From Acidobacteriota bacterium (GTDB lineage Bacteria > Acidobacteriota > Vicinamibacteria > Vicinamibacterales > Fen-181), in the NCBI GenBank assembly GCA_021779795.1, contig JAJXZZ010000118.1, forward strand, positions 1 through 8,569: a DNA stretch of 8,569 bases, read 5' to 3'. Below are positions 7,501-8,569 of this stretch, piece by piece. Every line of letters starts with the position of its first letter. Position 1 is the stretch's first letter. The notes below the pieces were generated by a model. It ran no database searches, was not told the origin of the DNA, and worked only from the letters and a program-made list of their open reading frames with translations. Position numbers and translations under genes: made by a program.

Positions 7501-7713
7501 GCCTCCCACATCCCGGCGTTCAACTGGCTGGACATCGGCGTGACGTGGAAGATGTACAAGGGGATCACGTTCATCGCCGGCGTCAACAACGTATTCGACA
7601 AGGAGCCGCCGCTCGGCATCGGGTCGAGCCCGAACGACTACGGCGCCGGGTTCTACAACACGTACGATTCGCTGGGCCGGTACATCCACACCGGGTTCCA
7701 GTTCAGCTTCTAG
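4534..7713 (+). CDS. TonB-dependent outer-membrane receptor with N-terminal regulatory-like domain
   Basis: The product is a 1059-residue predicted outer-membrane active transporter that would import a ligand using TonB/ExbBD energy. The ligand cannot be read from the sequence. A signal peptide (basic TRK then a hydrophobic stretch of about residues 17-35) ends AAAA before Q36. Next comes a carboxypeptidase-regulatory-like domain (about 39-121, with GSVTGVVTDTTGGVLPGVTV and the later KYAFDKLAPGAYTV). The plug domain follows (about 142-260), with RVEDLLTSLPQ, VDLRYLGTQRTLVLIDGKRM and VDVLTGGASATYGADAVAGVVNF. The remainder is the beta barrel, ending in the aromatic C-terminus GFQFSF typical of BAM substrates. 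Late barrel strands (VDFYDVKI, LRSRGIDI, NNVFDKEPP) resemble Xanthomonas/Caulobacter-type receptors. An AGGAGG site fixes the start. A strong terminator follows. The regulatory-like domain is nearly identical at DNA level to that of the next gene. Confidence 0.95.
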   Translation: MERAGLAAFGLTRKSAWRFILLLVLVIGLPLAAAAQNTGSVTGVVTDTTGGVLPGVTVTLKGATPGAGNTTVTDASGKYAFDKLAPGAYTVSFDLSGFAKQSVPVTVAAGQAAAVETKLQIAGQTEAVQVTGTLIPRPTLEAMSPVTTLEPAELTYRGINRVEDLLTSLPQVFVAQNSSVSNGASGTATVDLRYLGTQRTLVLIDGKRMPQGDAFSTGGDLNFIPSALVKRVDVLTGGASATYGADAVAGVVNFVLDRDFTGFKGGVEYSAYQHNNNNAYADQINAAKGFSIIKGNRWNDGPIDWNIAFGSKLADGKGHASFYLDYRKTNAITKDQRDYTNCSVLSTSGTCGGSSTSPTGRFFVDSGPYGSYTIDPASGQMIPWDSKYLYNYAPRNFMQRPDRRWAGGAFLNYDMNKYMTLYGDVMFMDDQTDAQIAESGDFGNTLTIDCRNPLLNASEIQYLCTDQGYNTTDNYTAPVQILRRNIEGGGRVSHLNHTDLRYTAGMKGTLNSVWSYDVYALQATVRSPQSYSNDLNYVRIQNALNVAPDANGNPVCTSDLENGCVPWNIWTPGGVTAQQLAYLSLDEVLDSGTRTRVFNTTFKGDLKDYGVVSPYATEAVKVAVGGEYRQEYLFVHSDYPFENALGAGSGGPTLSVEGTYSVKEFFAEGLIPLVQDRPFVKDFSLDAGFRESKYSSTGSHATYKVELAYAPTVDFKLRAGYNRATRSPNITELYTPQGLGLGGSSDPCAGPTPAYSPAQCALTGVPTSEYGLVAENSANQYNTLGGGNPNLAPEIANTWTAGAVLTPRQYLPGFNATVDFYDVKINSTIGSLGSNDILNTCATTGQLCDLIHRDQFFSTWRTNSGYVITTNQNIGQLRSRGIDITGNYTRPVPGDLGAFSVNLIGTYLLKQYINTGLYSYDCVGFFGNTCGIPTPKWRHLTRFSWETPWKVTVTAGWRFIGPVTEDSGSPNPHLADPVRFGELQAAGHDASHIPAFNWLDIGVTWKMYKGITFIAGVNNVFDKEPPLGIGSSPNDYGAGFYNTYDSLGRYIHTGFQFSF

Positions 7714-7729
7714 GCAGGCGTTCTTGTAG

Positions 7730-7749
7730 GCCAGCCCTTCAGGGCTGGC
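7730..7749. repeat. Perfect palindrome after receptor 1
   Basis: GCCAGCCCT-TC-AGGGCTGGC has 9-bp perfect arms and a 2-nt centre, 16 bp after the receptor stop codon. It has no T-tract of its own. It may be an extragenic palindromic element or act as a 3'-end stabilising stem ahead of the terminator. Confidence 0.75.
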
Positions 7750-7758
7750 GTGAGACGT

Positions 7759-7794
7759 CGGGGGCGGTTCCTTCGGGGGCCGCCCCCGTTTTTT
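7759..7794 (+). terminator. Rho-independent terminator with UUCG tetraloop
   Basis: The outer stem CGGGGGCGG/CCGCCCCCG has nine perfect pairs. It encloses a small internal loop and an inner CC(TTCG)GG cap, the very stable cUUCGg tetraloop. Six Ts follow (7789-7794). It ends the receptor 1 transcript 45-80 bp after its stop codon and isolates the second receptor gene, which therefore needs its own promoter. Confidence 0.93.
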
Positions 7795-7821
7795 GTACCG
7801 GGGACGTGGGGAGAAGCTGGG

Positions 7822-7845
7822 GATCGTGCGATCGTGCGATCTTGC
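7822..7845 (+). repeat. GATCGTGC octamer array
   Basis: Three octamers: GATCGTGC, GATCGTGC, GATCTTGC. The junction into GAAGTAC that follows also occurs, inverted, around 3042-3058, so this is a copy of the same repeat family as in the peptidase-hydrolase gap. Confidence 0.85.
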
Positions 7846-7880
7846 GAAGTACGAAGTAGGAAGTACGAAGTAGGAAGGTC
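7846..7880 (+). repeat. GAAGTAC/GAAGTAG heptamer array
   Basis: Five consecutive 7-nt units: GAAGTAC, GAAGTAG, GAAGTAC, GAAGTAG, GAAGGTC. The alternating C/G at the seventh position also gives a 14-bp higher-order period. It joins the octamer array without a gap. Confidence 0.9.
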
Positions 7881-7890
7881 GCCCGGCTGT

Positions 7891-7932
7891 GGGCCCAGAG
7901 CCCAAAGCCCAGGGCCCGGAGCCCAAAGCCAT
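7891..7932 (+). repeat. GGGCCCA-GAGCCCA-AAGCCCA heptamer array (21-bp period)
   Basis: Six 7-nt units: GGGCCCA, GAGCCCA, AAGCCCA, GGGCCCG, GAGCCCA, AAGCCAT. This is two copies of a 21-bp cassette with changes only in one base of the fourth unit and the end of the last. A 9-bp inverted repeat brackets the block at 7881-7889 and 7945-7953. Confidence 0.88.
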
Positions 7933-7964
7933 TTCCAGACAACCCAGCCGGGCTGTGCCACCCC

Positions 7965-7982
7965 GATCCCGGTGGCTGGATC
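7965..7982. promoter_or_regulatory. Operator-like palindrome, distal copy (receptor 2)
   Basis: The sequence is GATCCC-ggtggc-TGGATC, with five symmetric arm positions plus an outer C/G pair. Its centre is 31 bp upstream of the proximal copy, nearly the spacing seen at receptor 1. Confidence 0.65.
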
Positions 7983-7995
7983 GCTTCGCTGTATC

Positions 7996-8013
7996 GATCC
8001 ATTTCAATGGATC
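7996..8013. promoter_or_regulatory. Operator-like palindrome, proximal copy (receptor 2)
   Basis: The sequence is GATCCA-tttcaa-TGGATC. Pairing extends two bases outward and two inward, to 10-bp arms (7994-8003 and 8006-8015). It is centred at 8004.5, exactly 63.5 bp before the ATCAAT box at 8068, as at receptor 1. Confidence 0.75.
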
Positions 8014-8040
8014 GAAAACCTCACGGCAATCGACCGCCAG

Positions 8041-8079
8041 GAACTTCACGAAGTTAATATCTTTATAATCAATAACTTG
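8041..8079 (+). promoter_or_regulatory. Predicted promoter of receptor 2
   Basis: A consensus -10 TATAAT lies at 8064-8069. The position 17 bp upstream (8041-8046, GAACTT) is a poor -35. A small dyad AACTTC-ac-GAAGTT (8042-8055) overlaps the -35 zone. The block CTTTAT, ATCAAT, CTTG is shared with 4367-4386. Transcription would start near 8076, placing the proximal palindrome at about -71, a position used by class I activators. Confidence 0.65.
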
Positions 8080-8084
8080 GATGC

Positions 8085-8108
8085 AGAGCTGCCGTTGCGG
8101 CAAGCTCT
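8085..8108 (+). other. Leader RNA hairpin
   Basis: AGAGCT-GCCG-ttg-CGGC-a-AGCTCT folds into a 10-bp stem with one bulged A and a 3-nt loop near the predicted 5' end of the receptor 2 transcript. There is no T-tract, so it is not a terminator. It could stabilise the mRNA or be part of a leader control element. A second short stem, CCGGA/TCCGG, lies at 8242-8257. Confidence 0.5.
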
Positions 8109-8292
8109 TCGATTGATGGCCCGGCAGTTGCATACTGATGCCCCCGAGTCGGCACGTGTCGACGCGGCCTTCGGTAACCCTCCTGACCTGGGGTGTTCCC
8201 TCCGATAGGCGTCGTCTCGTTTTCACGTGTCAGCGCTCTGACCGGAAATTTCTCCGGCGGAAGCGCGTTGTCGAGACTCTGTCTGTTTTGGT

Positions 8293-8297
8293 GGAGG
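8293..8297 (+). promoter_or_regulatory. Ribosome binding site of receptor 2
   Basis: GGAGG ends 4 nt before the ATG at 8302 and fixes that start, which opens a signal peptide. Confidence 0.85.
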
Positions 8298-8301
8298 ATC
8301 A

Positions 8302-8569
8302 ATGAATCGAAAGAGCTTGGTGGCGGCTCGACCGACCGCGCGCAACGCGTGGCGGTTCCTGCTGCTCGGGTTGCTCGTGCTGGCGCTTCCGCTGGCCGCC
8401 GCAGCCCAGACCGGCACCGGTCGGATCACCGGTGTCGTGACTGACACGACCGGCGGCGTGCTGCCCGGCGTGACCGTGACCCTGAAGGGCGCCACGCCCG
8501 GCGCGGGGAACACGACGGTTACCGACGCGAGCGGCAAGTATGCCTTCGACAAACTGGCGCCCGGCGCCT
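8302..8569 (+). CDS. TonB-dependent receptor paralog, 5' part only
   Basis: These are the first 89 codons of a second receptor, cut by the window end. The N-terminus MNRKSLVAARPTARNAW leads into a hydrophobic signal stretch ending PLAAAA before Q36, the same position as in the first receptor. From residue 44 onward the carboxypeptidase-regulatory-like domain (GVVTDTTGGVLPGVTVTLKG and on) is identical in protein to the first receptor. The plug and barrel are outside the window, so the receptor assignment rests on this homology. It probably has its own promoter because a strong terminator closes the previous gene. The shared operator and promoter layout suggests the two receptors are co-regulated. 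Confidence 0.88.
   Translation, partial: MNRKSLVAARPTARNAWRFLLLGLLVLALPLAAAAQTGTGRITGVVTDTTGGVLPGVTVTLKGATPGAGNTTVTDASGKYAFDKLAPGA

Larger units (their letters stand above)
7714..8301. other. 588-bp intergenic region: terminator, repeats, promoter, leader
   Basis: No convincing protein gene lies here. In order it holds a perfect palindrome (7730-7749), a rho-independent terminator (7759-7794), octamer (7822-7845) and heptamer (7846-7880) arrays, a 21-bp-period GGGCCCA-type array (7891-7932) flanked by the inverted repeat GCCCGGCTG (7881-7889) and CAGCCGGGC (7945-7953), two operator-like palindromes (7965-8013), an AT-rich promoter core (8041-8079) and a leader of about 220 nt before the second receptor gene. 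Confidence 0.75.

Noticed and set aside
7750..8208. A 152-codon plus-strand frame after receptor 1
   Set aside because: It begins inside the terminator region and translates repeats, operators and promoter. Only its last 30 codons could be a leader frame, noted separately.
4369..8226. A 1285-codon open frame on the minus strand opposite receptor 1
   Set aside because: It is antisense to a well-supported receptor, Arg/Val/Ala-rich without domains, and runs through repeats and the terminator. It is a GC-bias shadow.

Overview
The window is GC-rich Gram-negative DNA. It encodes two exported outer-membrane TonB-dependent receptors carrying an N-terminal carboxypeptidase-regulatory-like domain, a DUF1684 lipoprotein, an exported P1/S58 peptidase, a COG2945-type hydrolase and an IS4-family insertion sequence. 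It also has many short-period repeats between genes. Together these fit an Acidobacteriota genome, possibly Vicinamibacteria. That placement is inferred from gene content and style, not from a marker gene.

Layout. Positions 1-120 are a heptanucleotide-phased repeat tract. An IS4-family element (121-1426) sits inside it, and the repeat resumes at 1427-1482. Three genes follow on the minus strand, read from right to left: a P1-family peptidase (4198-3134), an alpha/beta hydrolase (2907-2212) and a DUF1684 lipoprotein (2091-1486). Repeat-rich gaps of 226 and 120 bp separate them. A divergent regulatory region (4199-4533) leads into a complete plus-strand TonB-dependent receptor (4534-7713), closed by a strong UUCG-tetraloop terminator. 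A 588-bp spacer (7714-8301) holds three more repeat blocks and a promoter region. A second receptor paralog then starts at 8302 and runs off the end.

The most notable result is regulatory. Upstream of each receptor gene are two tandem copies of an 18-bp palindrome, GATCCN-N6-TGGATC. Their centres are 32 bp apart at the first gene and 31 bp apart at the second. The proximal copy is centred exactly 63.5 bp before a shared ATCAAT box within an AT-rich core (CTTTAT, ATCAAT, CTTG). The surrounding DNA is otherwise largely dissimilar, so this looks like a conserved operator/promoter module co-controlling the two receptors, possibly through a dimeric class I activator.

The receptors share 139 bp of their N-terminal domain with one synonymous difference, although their signal peptides and leaders differ. 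This points to gene conversion or domain-level recombination.

The other recurring theme is a set of unrelated 7-bp and 8-bp tandem arrays in nearly every gap. One of them runs right up to a start codon and supplies its ribosome binding site. No rRNA, tRNA or CRISPR array was seen.
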